This document shows positions 1 through 8,334 of a stretch of DNA of 56,424 nt, piece after piece. The DNA is from a bacterium (GTDB taxonomy: Bacteria > Bacillota > Bacilli > Lactobacillales > Streptococcaceae). The stretch spans positions 1 through 56,424 of the forward strand of contig CAJNCJ010000012.1 of assembly GCA_905221235.1 (NCBI GenBank). The letters are read 5' to 3'. Position 1 is the first letter of the stretch; every line of letters begins with the position of its first letter. A model generated the notes under the pieces. It was not told where the DNA came from. It worked only from the letters and a program-made list of their open reading frames with translations, and searched no databases. The position numbers and the translations under genes are program-made.

Positions 1-3000
1 TGCTGGTTTAGATTTAGCTTCTGGATTTACTGCTGCAACTTCATCTACACCTGATTTCTTAGCTGCGTCTACTGCTGTTTGAGCTTCTGCTGCTTTTTCT
101 GGTGTTTCTGCGTTAGATGGCTGTGCGTTAATTGCGTCTGTTGCTGCTTTAGCTTTTGCTTGCGCATCTTTCTTAGCGGCATCTTTCTCTTCGTCAGTTA
201 AGTCTGGACGAGCGTCGATGGCTTTTTCTTTTTCTGCTAATTCATCTGCTACTGCCTTCTTAGCTGCTTCTTTAGCTACTGGGTTAACTTTCGCAATGTC
301 ACCTGTACCAGTTCCTTTAGCTGCGTCTACTGCTGCATCTGTTGTTGCTGCATCGACTGCTGCTTTAGCTTTATCAGCGGCTGCTTTAGCTTCATCCTTA
401 GCGGCTTTCTTCTCGTCATCAGTTAAGTCTGGACGAGCATCAATTGCTGCTTCTTTAGCTTTAAGAGCATCGTCAATGGCTTTCTTAGCTGCTGGTTTAG
501 ATTTAGCTTCTGGATTTACTGCAGTAACTTCATCTACACCTGTTTTCTTAGCTGCATCGACTGCATCTTGAGCTGTTTTAGCTGCTGCTGGTGTAGATGC
601 TGCATCAGGCTGCTCATTGATTTTCGCTAATTGTACATCAGCTTTATCTTTCGCTTCATTCTTAGCTGCTGTTTTTTCTTCATCAGTTAAGTCTGTACGT
701 TTATCAATTTCAGCATTTTTATCTTCTAATGCTTTCGCAATTGCTTTCTTAGCTTCCGCTTTGGCTACTGGAGTTACATTTGCAACTGCTGTCGTTCCAG
801 CTTCTTTAGCTTTATCAACTGCTGCATCTGTTGTTGCTGCATCAACTGCACCTTTAGCAACATCTGCTTGCGCTTTAGCTGCATCCTTAGCGGCTTTCTT
901 CTCGTCATCAGTTAAATCTGTACGAGCATCGATTTCTTGGTTTTTAGCTGTCAATGCATCGTCGATTGCTTGTTTAGCTTCTGTTTTCTTAACTGCTTCT
1001 GGATTTACAGCTTTAACATCTGCTACACCTTTATCTTTAGCACCATTTACTACTGCTTGCGCTGCTGTGGCTGCTGCTGGTGTATCAGTATTATCTGGTT
1101 GAGCATTGATTGTATCTGTTGCTGCTTTAGCTTTATCTTGAGCTTCTTTCTTAGCTGCGTCTTTTTCTTCTTTCGTCAAATCAGTACGAGCGTCGATGGC
1201 TTTTTCTTTTTCTGCTAATTCATCTGCGATTGCTTTCTTAGCTGCTTCTTTGGCTACTGGATTTACTTTATTAAGTTCATCTCCAATTTTTCCTGCTGCA
1301 GTATCAACATCCGCATTAGTTGTTGCTGCATCAACAGCTTCTTTAGCTTTATCAGCGGCTGCTTTTGCTGCTTCTTTAGCTTTAGTTTTCTCTTCTGGAG
1401 TTAAATCTGTGCGATCATCGATTTCTTGGTTTTTAGCTGCTAACGCATCGTCAATCGCTTTCTTAGCTGCTGGTTTCTTAGAAAGTACAGGATTATCTGT
1501 TTTAATCTTGTCAGTTCCTGCTTTTTCTACGGCATCTAACTCAGGTTTAGTTGTAGCATTAGAGTTAGCAATATCTTGAAGAGCTTTAGCTTTATCTGCA
1601 TTTACTTGCTCGATTGCTTTATCTTTCTCTTCTTTAGTTGCTTCTGGGTTATTATTAATAGCCTCAATTTGCTTCTCAGCTGCTTTATTAACCGCATTGA
1701 TAGCAGGTTGTTTGTCTAGAGTTACAAATTCTGACAATGGTTTTTTATCTGTAGAACCATCTGTGTATGTTACTACAAGATTTCCATCATTATCTTTTGT
1801 TACTGAGGCAATCTTAGCCTTAGCATCTGCAGCATCTACAGTTTTACCTTTTTTGTCAGCTAAGTTAGCATCGTCATTGCTATTAGAGTACTCAATTTGT
1901 AGTTTTTCTTTGATTTTATCTAATTCTGCATCTGTAACGTTAGCTGGATCTGTTACAGCTACTTTTTCTGTTGGAGCTGCAATATCGTATTTAGATGTTT
2001 GGTTTTTAACGATGAATTCAACATATCCTGGTTTTTGTTGACGTACTGCGTCATCAGTTGAGGCATCATAGTTTTGATCTGATGGCATTGACTTAGCATC
2101 ATCATTGTCATTAGCAACAACAAAACTTGTCCATTTATTTGGAGCTGTAAGTGTTGTAACACCAGTCATCTTGATAGTTGCTGTTCTCTTATCGTCAGAT
2201 ACTGTTCCTTCGCCATTTGTAACTACATCGTTATCAATCTTACCTGTTGTAAATCCATAACCTGCAGTGTTATCAGTTCCAACACCACCAGGTCCACGTA
2301 GATACAAATCTTTAACTGTTGTATCATCTGAAGCTTTGAATGTCAAGTCAGTATTTTCACCAGTGTAAACATAGATTTGTTTCTTATCTGGATTTGAATA
2401 TGGAAGTTCAACTGTTGGAGCTGGGTTTGTACGTGCGAAGTTTGAAATTGGAGCTTCATCAATCGAATCGTCATTATATGTTACAACTACTTTTTTGTTT
2501 ACAGTATCAACATTAATACTTTTAACTACTGAAGATTGATTCTCTAAAACTGTACCTTTTTTAGACGCAAATCTAGCATCTTCACTTGTCTTAGAGTATA
2601 CAATCTTAATTTGATCCTTGATATTTTGAATCTCTGTATCAGTTAAATTATCAAAGTCTGATACAATAATTTTATTTGTAGAATCTGTTGGTTCTTGGAT
2701 ATGGTATTTATATGTTTGAGACTTAAGAACAAAGTACATATATCCTGGATCTGAGATAGTTCTCGTATCACCAGAATTCTTCAATCCTTCTTCATCTGCT
2801 ACATGTACAAAACGAGTACCAATGTTTACTGTTTGAGCCTCATTTTTTGTATAAGTAGATACACTCTTCAGTTTGTCGCTTGGTTTTCCTGAAATAGTAA
2901 TTTTAGCTGGATTAGCTTGAGTTGCATCTGTTAATTCTGCAGTCGTACTTTCATCACGATTAATTACAGTTGCCGAATAACCCCAGTCAATATCAACCTT

Positions 3001-5169
3001 ATTCTCGGCTTCTGTAGACATTGGGAATTTTTGATTTGAACCTTGTTTTACAGTTGCATAACGAATTTTTCCACTTTCATCATATACAGGAATTTCAATA
3101 TCTGCATCTTCTTCATTATAAACAAAGATTTTCTTTTCAGATGGAAGAGAATATGGAATTTCCGCTACAGGTTTTTCATTTGTACGTGCAATATTTGAAA
3201 TTGGAGTTTCATCTGTCGAATCATCGTTATATGTTACGACTACTTTTTTGTTTGCAGTATCAACATTAATACTTTTAACTACTGAAGATTGATTCTCTAA
3301 AACTGTACCTTTTTTAGATGCAAATCTAGCATCTTCACTCGTATTAGAGTATACAATCTTAATTTGATCTTTAATTTTAGCAATATCTGTATCAGTTAAA
3401 TTGTCAATATCAGAAACAGCAATCTTCTTGTTGTTATCTGTTGGTTCTTGGATATGGTATTTGTATGTTTGAGACTTAAGAACAAAGTACATATATCCTG
3501 GATCTGAGATAGTTCTAGTATCTCCAGAATTCTTCAATCCTTCTTCATCTTCTACATGTACAAAACGAGTACCAATGTTTACTGTTTGAGCTTCATTTTT
3601 TGTATAAGTAGATACACTCTTCAGTTTGTCGCTTGGTTTTCCTGAAATAATAATTTTAGCTGGATTAGCTTGAGTTGCATCTGTTAATTCCGCAGTCTTA
3701 CTTTCATCACGATTAATTACAGTTGCTGAATAGCCCCAGTCAATATCAACTTTATTATCAGCTTCCGTAGACATTGGGAATTTTTGATTTGACCCTTGTT
3801 TTACGGTCGCATAACGAATTTTTCCACTTTCATCGTACACAGGAATTTCAATCCCTGCATCTTCTTCATTATAAACAAAGATTTTCTTTTCAGATGGAAG
3901 AGAATATGGAATTTCTGCTGTTGGTTTTTCGTTTACACGTGCAAAATCTGTTACTGGTCGTTCAGCTGTTGTTCCATCGTTATAAGTAATAACGACTTTA
4001 TCTCCTGATTGAGTAACTGTAGCAATCTTACCGTTAAGGTTGTTATCAGCACCTTCTTGCAATTTAGCTTTAATTTTATCCAATTCTGGTTGTTGAAGTT
4101 GTGCTGGATCAGCTACCGCAACTTTATCAAAGTTTGCAGCTTTATTTGCTAAATCTTGTGTGTATTTTACGTTTTGTGAACGAATTTTGAAGAATACTTG
4201 ATATGCTGGATCAGATGCACCTTCGTTGTCGATTTCATTGTTACTTGCATCTTTAGCACGAACTTTACGTGATACTACTGTTGAACCATTAGTCCATGGA
4301 TTTCCATTAGGATGACGGTCTTGCAATTTCCCAGTGATGCTAAGTGTCGCTGGCTGGTCAGCTGTGGCGGTTGTTTCAGAATCAATATTAGAGTTGTGTA
4401 ATCCATACCCTATATCAGTCTCAGTTCCACTACCCATTTTTTGCATCCAACCTTTAACAATCTTACCACTGTTATCTGTAATCTTGATACGTCCAGTGAT
4501 ATTTGTTTCTTCTGTTGGAGTTACCCAAATAGTCTTAGATGCTGGATCATCATAATCGATTGATACTTTTGGCTTTTCTGTATCAGTTTCAGTACGGAAA
4601 GCATTGTTTTTGTCTAATTCTTTACCGCTACGAGCATCATTAGAACCTGTATTTTCGATTGAGTTAGATTCTGATTTAGGTTCAGTGTTTTCTGCTTTTT
4701 TCCCTACAGTTTCTTTTCCGTTAGTAGTGTCTACTTTAGGAGCTTCTTTTTTAGGTTTGTTTCTTAATTTAGAGTTAGCTGTAGTGACAAGTTTGCTGTA
4801 AGCTGTTTTTAGTTCAGCTTGAGTAGTTGCGTTCGCTAATGTAGCTTTTGCAGATTCTAGTTCAGCTTTTAATACTGCAACACTTTCTTCTGTTTTGTTA
4901 TCGTAAGAACCGTTAGAAAGTTTTGTCTCAATTTCTGAAATGTAGCTTTCAAGTTGGGTCTTGTCCAAAGTTGGAGTTGCTGGCGCAGCAGCTGTGTCTC
5001 CAGGTTGGATTTGATCCGCTTGAACAGATACAGCTCCATTCCCTAAGAACATGAAAAGAGCAGCGACAGCTACACTAGCCGCCCCAAAACTATATTTACG
5101 GATCGAGTAACGAGTGACCTTCTCACGGTGCAGACGTTCAACACGACTCATAGATGGTTTGTTTTCCAT
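1..5169 (-). CDS. Giant YSIRK surface adhesin with DUF1542-like repeats (3' end cut by window)
   Basis: The gene starts at 5169 and runs off the window after 1723 codons with no stop, so the C-terminus and any LPXTG anchor lie outside. Residues 1-50 form a YSIRK-type signal peptide (YSIRKYSFGAASVAV) cut near VQADQ. A helical segment and a charged KPKKEAPK linker follow. Three ~250-residue modules begin near residues 408, 658 and 910, each opening with a form of RxNExPxAEIPYSLPSEKK; the first two are nearly identical. From about residue 1156 come ~75-residue alpha-helical repeats of the type AKKAIDDALxAKxxEIDxRxDLTxEEK, resembling DUF1542/FIVAR spacers of Gram-positive adhesins. AAGGAG lies 11 bases before ATG. 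The protein is probably cell-wall attached and used for adhesion or biofilm. The ligand cannot be told from sequence. Confidence 0.9.
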   Translation of the reverse strand, partial: MENKPSMSRVERLHREKVTRYSIRKYSFGAASVAVAALFMFLGNGAVSVQADQIQPGDTAAAPATPTLDKTQLESYISEIETKLSNGSYDNKTEESVAVLKAELESAKATLANATTQAELKTAYSKLVTTANSKLRNKPKKEAPKVDTTNGKETVGKKAENTEPKSESNSIENTGSNDARSGKELDKNNAFRTETDTEKPKVSIDYDDPASKTIWVTPTEETNITGRIKITDNSGKIVKGWMQKMGSGTETDIGYGLHNSNIDSETTATADQPATLSITGKLQDRHPNGNPWTNGSTVVSRKVRAKDASNNEIDNEGASDPAYQVFFKIRSQNVKYTQDLANKAANFDKVAVADPAQLQQPELDKIKAKLQEGADNNLNGKIATVTQSGDKVVITYNDGTTAERPVTDFARVNEKPTAEIPYSLPSEKKIFVYNEEDAGIEIPVYDESGKIRYATVKQGSNQKFPMSTEADNKVDIDWGYSATVINRDESKTAELTDATQANPAKIIISGKPSDKLKSVSTYTKNEAQTVNIGTRFVHVEDEEGLKNSGDTRTISDPGYMYFVLKSQTYKYHIQEPTDNNKKIAVSDIDNLTDTDIAKIKDQIKIVYSNTSEDARFASKKGTVLENQSSVVKSINVDTANKKVVVTYNDDSTDETPISNIARTNEKPVAEIPYSLPSEKKIFVYNEEDADIEIPVYDESGKIRYATVKQGSNQKFPMSTEAENKVDIDWGYSATVINRDESTTAELTDATQANPAKITISGKPSDKLKSVSTYTKNEAQTVNIGTRFVHVADEEGLKNSGDTRTISDPGYMYFVLKSQTYKYHIQEPTDSTNKIIVSDFDNLTDTEIQNIKDQIKIVYSKTSEDARFASKKGTVLENQSSVVKSINVDTVNKKVVVTYNDDSIDEAPISNFARTNPAPTVELPYSNPDKKQIYVYTGENTDLTFKASDDTTVKDLYLRGPGGVGTDNTAGYGFTTGKIDNDVVTNGEGTVSDDKRTATIKMTGVTTLTAPNKWTSFVVANDNDDAKSMPSDQNYDASTDDAVRQQKPGYVEFIVKNQTSKYDIAAPTEKVAVTDPANVTDAELDKIKEKLQIEYSNSNDDANLADKKGKTVDAADAKAKIASVTKDNDGNLVVTYTDGSTDKKPLSEFVTLDKQPAINAVNKAAEKQIEAINNNPEATKEEKDKAIEQVNADKAKALQDIANSNATTKPELDAVEKAGTDKIKTDNPVLSKKPAAKKAIDDALAAKNQEIDDRTDLTPEEKTKAKEAAKAAADKAKEAVDAATTNADVDTAAGKIGDELNKVNPVAKEAAKKAIADELAEKEKAIDARTDLTKEEKDAAKKEAQDKAKAATDTINAQPDNTDTPAAATAAQAVVNGAKDKGVADVKAVNPEAVKKTEAKQAIDDALTAKNQEIDARTDLTDDEKKAAKDAAKAQADVAKGAVDAATTDAAVDKAKEAGTTAVANVTPVAKAEAKKAIAKALEDKNAEIDKRTDLTDEEKTAAKNEAKDKADVQLAKINEQPDAASTPAAAKTAQDAVDAAKKTGVDEVTAVNPEAKSKPAAKKAIDDALKAKEAAIDARPDLTDDEKKAAKDEAKAAADKAKAAVDAATTDAAVDAAKGTGTGDIAKVNPVAKEAAKKAVADELAEKEKAIDARPDLTDEEKDAAKKDAQAKAKAATDAINAQPSNAETPEKAAEAQTAVDAAKKSGVDEVAAVNPEAKSKPA

Positions 5170-5246
5170 TATTTTCTTTTCTCCTTTTGTAAGGTTAATT
5201 AATTTGATTTCCACATGACACCTGTATGTAGAGATCTACAATTTAC

Positions 5247-5275
5247 ATTTTATCTTATTTTCAATATATATGCAA
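5247..5275 (-). promoter_or_regulatory. Promoter of the giant adhesin gene
   Basis: On the minus strand TTGCAT (5270-5275) and TAAAAT (5247-5252) are separated by 17 bases. A short inverted repeat (GTAGA-GA-TCTAC, 5228-5239) sits just downstream at the expected transcript start and could be an operator. This is inferred from consensus only. Confidence 0.6.
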
Positions 5276-5513
5276 ATGATTTGATTTAAAATTTTCGCAA
5301 AAAAAAAAGCGTTTTGGGAAAGTAAGGAATTTTCAGATAAATTTGCTTAGCATATTTTTACATTTTTGTGAATAAATAATGCAAAGTTATTCTATTAATT
5401 TCTCACGTTTGTAAAGTTTATTCATAAAAATAGCGCATTTATATAGAATTGGTAGTAAAATAAATAAGTTTGAGAGGTGAAATAAACTATTTTTGCACTG
5501 CATAAGAAAAAAT

Positions 5514-5521
5514 TATTCGTA
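5514..5521 (-). promoter_or_regulatory. Perfect ComX cin-box (TACGAATA)
   Basis: Read on the minus strand the site is TACGAATA, the streptococcal ComX/SigX late-competence promoter core. It is preceded by a strongly T-rich stretch (about 5522-5545), as in real cin-boxes. The next annotated gene downstream is the giant adhesin, 345 bases away, with no convincing terminator in between. Match to consensus is seen; activity is inferred. Confidence 0.5.
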
Positions 5522-5545
5522 AAAAATACAGACAAAAAAAATAAA

Positions 5546-5572
5546 ACATGCTACCTTATTTCGGCAACATGT
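5546..5572 (-). terminator. Terminator of the Rpn nuclease gene
   Basis: On the minus strand ACATGTTGCC pairs with GGTAGCATGT across a 7-base loop (10 pairs, two G-T), followed by TTTATTTTTTTT. It lies 70 bases after the nuclease stop codon. Confidence 0.75.
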
Positions 5573-5594
5573 CATCGTTTTCTACTTACAACAA

Positions 5595-5641
5595 GGCTTG
5601 CGAATACTATCCTTGCTGGTTTCTCTGTATTTTTTTAATTC
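5595..5641 (-). pseudogene. Remnant of a second Rpn-family nuclease copy
   Basis: 43 of 47 bases match 5976-6022, an internal part of the neighbouring nuclease gene, on the same strand. The fragment sits directly against the 3' end of the intact gene. It is too short to code and probably marks a collapsed tandem duplicate or a recombination between paralogues. Confidence 0.65.
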
Positions 5642-6544
5642 TTATTTATGATGTTCTTTCAATAGTTCTTCAAACTCAGAGACAGTCATGCCTAACTGTT
5701 CACTAGCAACCTCAGCTGTCAGAAGACCTTGGCGGACCATATCTAGGAAAGCAAATACTCTTCCTTCAACTTTCCCACGCTCCAATCCTTTTTCTTCAGC
5801 TTGTTCCAAGGCATAGTCCTGCGCTAACAAGGCTTGTTCTTCTCGCATACGTAGTTGACTAAACATCTTCCTATCCTCCTCGGACCAGCTCTTGTAGTCT
5901 AGCAGTTGGTCTGCTTGGCTGATGGCTCGCTCGGGTTCTTGAGTAAAGGGTTTGTTACCGAAAAACTCTAACCACGGTTTGCGAATGCTATCTTTGCTGG
6001 TTTCTCTGTATTTTTTCAATTCCAAGAACGCCATCTTGACCAGATGGTTTTCTTGTCCATTGTTCGTGATGGTTAAGACCTCACCTGTCGTGTCCTCGCG
6101 CATACTAAAGCTGTGAAAAGCCAGGTCATCTGAGAAGTAATTGCTATCCACAATTGCGATAGCGTATACTGGTGCGATGTGCTTGTAACTCTGGTGTGTA
6201 TCACCTTCTCGCTGACGAATTTTTTCTAGGTTTTGATTGATCTGACTACATAGATAAGCCCACAAACGATTAATGAAAAAATTCTGATGATGTACCTGTA
6301 TTTCGATAATAACTTGAGTTCCATTATCCAACTCCGCCAAAACGTCTATACTTGTATAGAAATCCTGTGCCGAGTACGGCAGAGATGGCAAAACGTGAAT
6401 GTTACTTCCCTCTAAAATAGTTACATTTTTGGCTGGTAAGTCCAGCATATCGCGAATAAATTGACAAGTGATTTCTGGATTGCTAAAAATCTTCTTAGCT
6501 ACCAAGTCATTGGTGGGGCTGATGCCCGGATGTCTTAAAGTCAT
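5642..6544 (-). CDS. Rpn family recombination-promoting nuclease / PD-(D/E)XK putative transposase
   Basis: The 300-residue protein starts MTLRHPGISPTNDLVAKKIF, the usual opening of the Rpn/PDDEXK_2 family. The nuclease core is around residues 65-90: an Asp in DVLAEL, then VIIEIQVHHQ supplying the E-x-Q half of the PD-(D/E)XK site. The C-terminus is charged and helical, as usual in the family. E. coli Rpn proteins are DNA endonucleases that promote RecA-independent recombination; whether this one moves DNA is unknown. AGGAGG lies 6 bases before ATG. An extended -10 (TGGTATAAT, 6560-6567) and a cin-box-like TCCGAATA (6613-6620) lie upstream. A short copy of part of the gene follows its stop, suggesting repeated paralogues. 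Confidence 0.85.
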   Translation of the reverse strand: MTLRHPGISPTNDLVAKKIFSNPEITCQFIRDMLDLPAKNVTILEGSNIHVLPSLPYSAQDFYTSIDVLAELDNGTQVIIEIQVHHQNFFINRLWAYLCSQINQNLEKIRQREGDTHQSYKHIAPVYAIAIVDSNYFSDDLAFHSFSMREDTTGEVLTITNNGQENHLVKMAFLELKKYRETSKDSIRKPWLEFFGNKPFTQEPERAISQADQLLDYKSWSEEDRKMFSQLRMREEQALLAQDYALEQAEEKGLERGKVEGRVFAFLDMVRQGLLTAEVASEQLGMTVSEFEELLKEHHK

Positions 6545-6559
6545 CCATTTCCTCCTTCT

Positions 6560-6565
6560 ATTATA
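6560..6565 (-). promoter_or_regulatory. Extended -10 of the Rpn nuclease gene
   Basis: TGGTATAAT is read on the minus strand 16-24 bases before the start codon. No clear -35 is seen, consistent with an extended -10 promoter. Confidence 0.5.
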
Positions 6566-6612
6566 CCATATTTTTAAATCTAATTTTGCTAGATTCGATG
6601 GTTCTATCTATT

Positions 6613-6620
6613 TATTCGGA
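6613..6620 (-). promoter_or_regulatory. Cin-box-like site (TCCGAATA) upstream of Rpn nuclease
   Basis: TCCGAATA differs from the TACGAATA consensus at one base and is the same variant found before cbpD in this window (47300-47307). It lies 69 bases before the nuclease ATG. The upstream flank is only moderately T-rich. Confidence 0.35.
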
Positions 6621-6644
6621 AAGGAAATGAATTGTGAAGATATT

Positions 6645-8333
6645 TTATCTCGTTTCAACTAAAATATGAGCTTGATCAACCAACTGTCCATCAACAGTCA
6701 GATTCAGATAAAAATCCAAGGTCTTGTCGGCAGCAAAATACAGGGTTGGTATGGTCAAATCTTTTTTGCTTTCCCCAGCTTGGAATTGAAGAACTTGAAT
6801 CTCGTCCTGATAGGCGACACCATGGACACCTGTCCCCGGTTGAATCGAAATCTTAGCCTCCAAAGGAGTATTACTTTCGCTACGTTCAATCCTAAAATGA
6901 AGAATCTCTCCCTTTGCTACAGCTAGACTTTTTTCTGCAAATGCTAGTCCCTGAACAGCTACTGTTTGTGATAACTTCGGAGTTTTATAGAGTGAAATCT
7001 TGGTCAATACAGGAATAGATTGTGCCTCTGTAATCATCACGCGCACCTTCTGTGCCTCTACTATCGGCCCTCGCAGGAGACGCTTATAACCAACTGTGAA
7101 GCCCCTGCCAAATTCCTGCCAGACACCATCCACCTCTACTTGCACATGAAAAGCAGCGATTCGTTGCCCTAGCTTCAAATCTTCTCTTAACTCAATTACA
7201 TCAAAAGTTTTAGGTGATCCTAAGTCGAGTTCTAACTGGATTGGCAAGCCTGCATCGCTTGCCCAAGAGCTGGTCTTAAGGCCATCTGTCAAATGGTGAC
7301 AGGCAAAGTCTGCGGAAAGAGCAGGACCAGATACCTCAGCTCCCAGAGCCAAATCTTCTTTATAGAGCTCATTGCGATAGGCCGCAAATTCATAGAGGCG
7401 TTCAATATCCTTTGCATCAAATAGCCCAGCTTGATTCGGCGGAATATTAAGTAGGAGCGGGGTTCCTCTCCCCACTGAGTGAAAATAGATTTCGACCAAC
7501 TCCTCAAGAGACTTAGGATCCTGCCCCTCATGGTAAAACCAACCCGTCCGAATAGAGACATCTGCCTCACCGATTGAAAAAATAGTTCCTGAAGGATCTC
7601 CATGCTGAAGATAGTCCAACTCTGCTTCTGTTCCTAGTTGATCTGGATTCACCTTTTGCCACAGGGGATCACCTGCATAACCCCGTTCATTGCCAATCCA
7701 GCGAATGCTGGTGCCTTCTGTTGAAAAAATCAAGCAATCTCCCTGCAGGTCACGAATGGTTTCAAACCATTTTTCAAATTCATAATTGACCTTTTGAGCA
7801 CCCTCTCCTCTGGCACCATCCATCCAGACCTCAGCAAATTTTCCTCCATTGCCATAGGCAGGATTTGATAAAATCTCCTTCAGATGTGCCAGATAATAGG
7901 CATTATAGTCCGCTTCTCGCTCCACATGATAGAGAGGACTGTGGGCATCCCAAGGCGATAGGTAGACCCCCATGTCCATATCAAACTCTGTAGCAGCTTG
8001 GGATACTTCAAGTAGCAAGTCCCCCTCTCCATTCCTCCAAGGACTGGCTTTGACCGAATAATCTGTGTGAGCTGTCGGATAGAGGACAAAGCCGTCGTGG
8101 TGCTTGACCACCAAAATCAACTTTTTAAAGCCCGTTTCCTTGAGCACGCGAACCCACTCACGCGCATCTAACTGTGTCGGATTAAAGCGTTCAGGATCCT
8201 CCTGACCTGTCCCCCATTCCTGGTCATAAAAGGTATTAGGCCCAAAATGGATAAAGGCTGCTAGTTCATCCTCTAAATAAGCTAGCTGAGCCTGACTAGG
8301 CAAGGGGCCATGCGGTTTTATTTCTCTTACCAT
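6645..8333 (-). CDS. Cytoplasmic alpha-L-fucosidase, GH29
   Basis: At 562 residues this matches the usual GH29 length. The N-terminal barrel (about 1-335) carries FIHFGPNTFYDQEWG, KHHDGFVLYP and VWMDGARGEG, where Asp172 is the expected nucleophile. A discoidin-like beta-sandwich (about 345-445, DGLKTSSWASD) and a final beta domain follow. There is no signal peptide, so it should act inside the cell on imported fucosylated oligosaccharides. It starts one base after the stop of the GH2 gene, with AGGAAG inside that gene's 3' end, so the two are probably co-translated. Related pneumococcal enzymes favour alpha-1,3/1,4-fucose on Lewis-type glycans; this specificity is inferred only. Confidence 0.88.
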   Translation of the reverse strand: MVREIKPHGPLPSQAQLAYLEDELAAFIHFGPNTFYDQEWGTGQEDPERFNPTQLDAREWVRVLKETGFKKLILVVKHHDGFVLYPTAHTDYSVKASPWRNGEGDLLLEVSQAATEFDMDMGVYLSPWDAHSPLYHVEREADYNAYYLAHLKEILSNPAYGNGGKFAEVWMDGARGEGAQKVNYEFEKWFETIRDLQGDCLIFSTEGTSIRWIGNERGYAGDPLWQKVNPDQLGTEAELDYLQHGDPSGTIFSIGEADVSIRTGWFYHEGQDPKSLEELVEIYFHSVGRGTPLLLNIPPNQAGLFDAKDIERLYEFAAYRNELYKEDLALGAEVSGPALSADFACHHLTDGLKTSSWASDAGLPIQLELDLGSPKTFDVIELREDLKLGQRIAAFHVQVEVDGVWQEFGRGFTVGYKRLLRGPIVEAQKVRVMITEAQSIPVLTKISLYKTPKLSQTVAVQGLAFAEKSLAVAKGEILHFRIERSESNTPLEAKISIQPGTGVHGVAYQDEIQVLQFQAGESKKDLTIPTLYFAADKTLDFYLNLTVDGQLVDQAHILVETR

Positions 8334-8334
8334 A

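Larger units (their letters stand above)
5170..5641. other. Intergenic region between adhesin and Rpn nuclease genes
   Basis: This 472-base AT-rich stretch holds the adhesin promoter, a perfect cin-box (5514-5521), the terminator of the upstream nuclease gene (5546-5572) and a 47-base degenerate copy of part of the nuclease gene (5595-5641). A 38-codon ATG frame (5387-5503, minus) follows the cin-box. It has no Shine-Dalgarno and no recognisable protein, so it is not called as a gene. Confidence 0.6.

Noticed and set aside
1..1700. Long plus-strand Ala/Ser-rich frames
   Set aside because: They are reverse-strand shadows of the DUF1542-like repeats of the adhesin.
5387..5503. 38-codon minus-strand frame behind a cin-box
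   Set aside because: No Shine-Dalgarno and no recognisable peptide; kept only as a comment on the cin-box.
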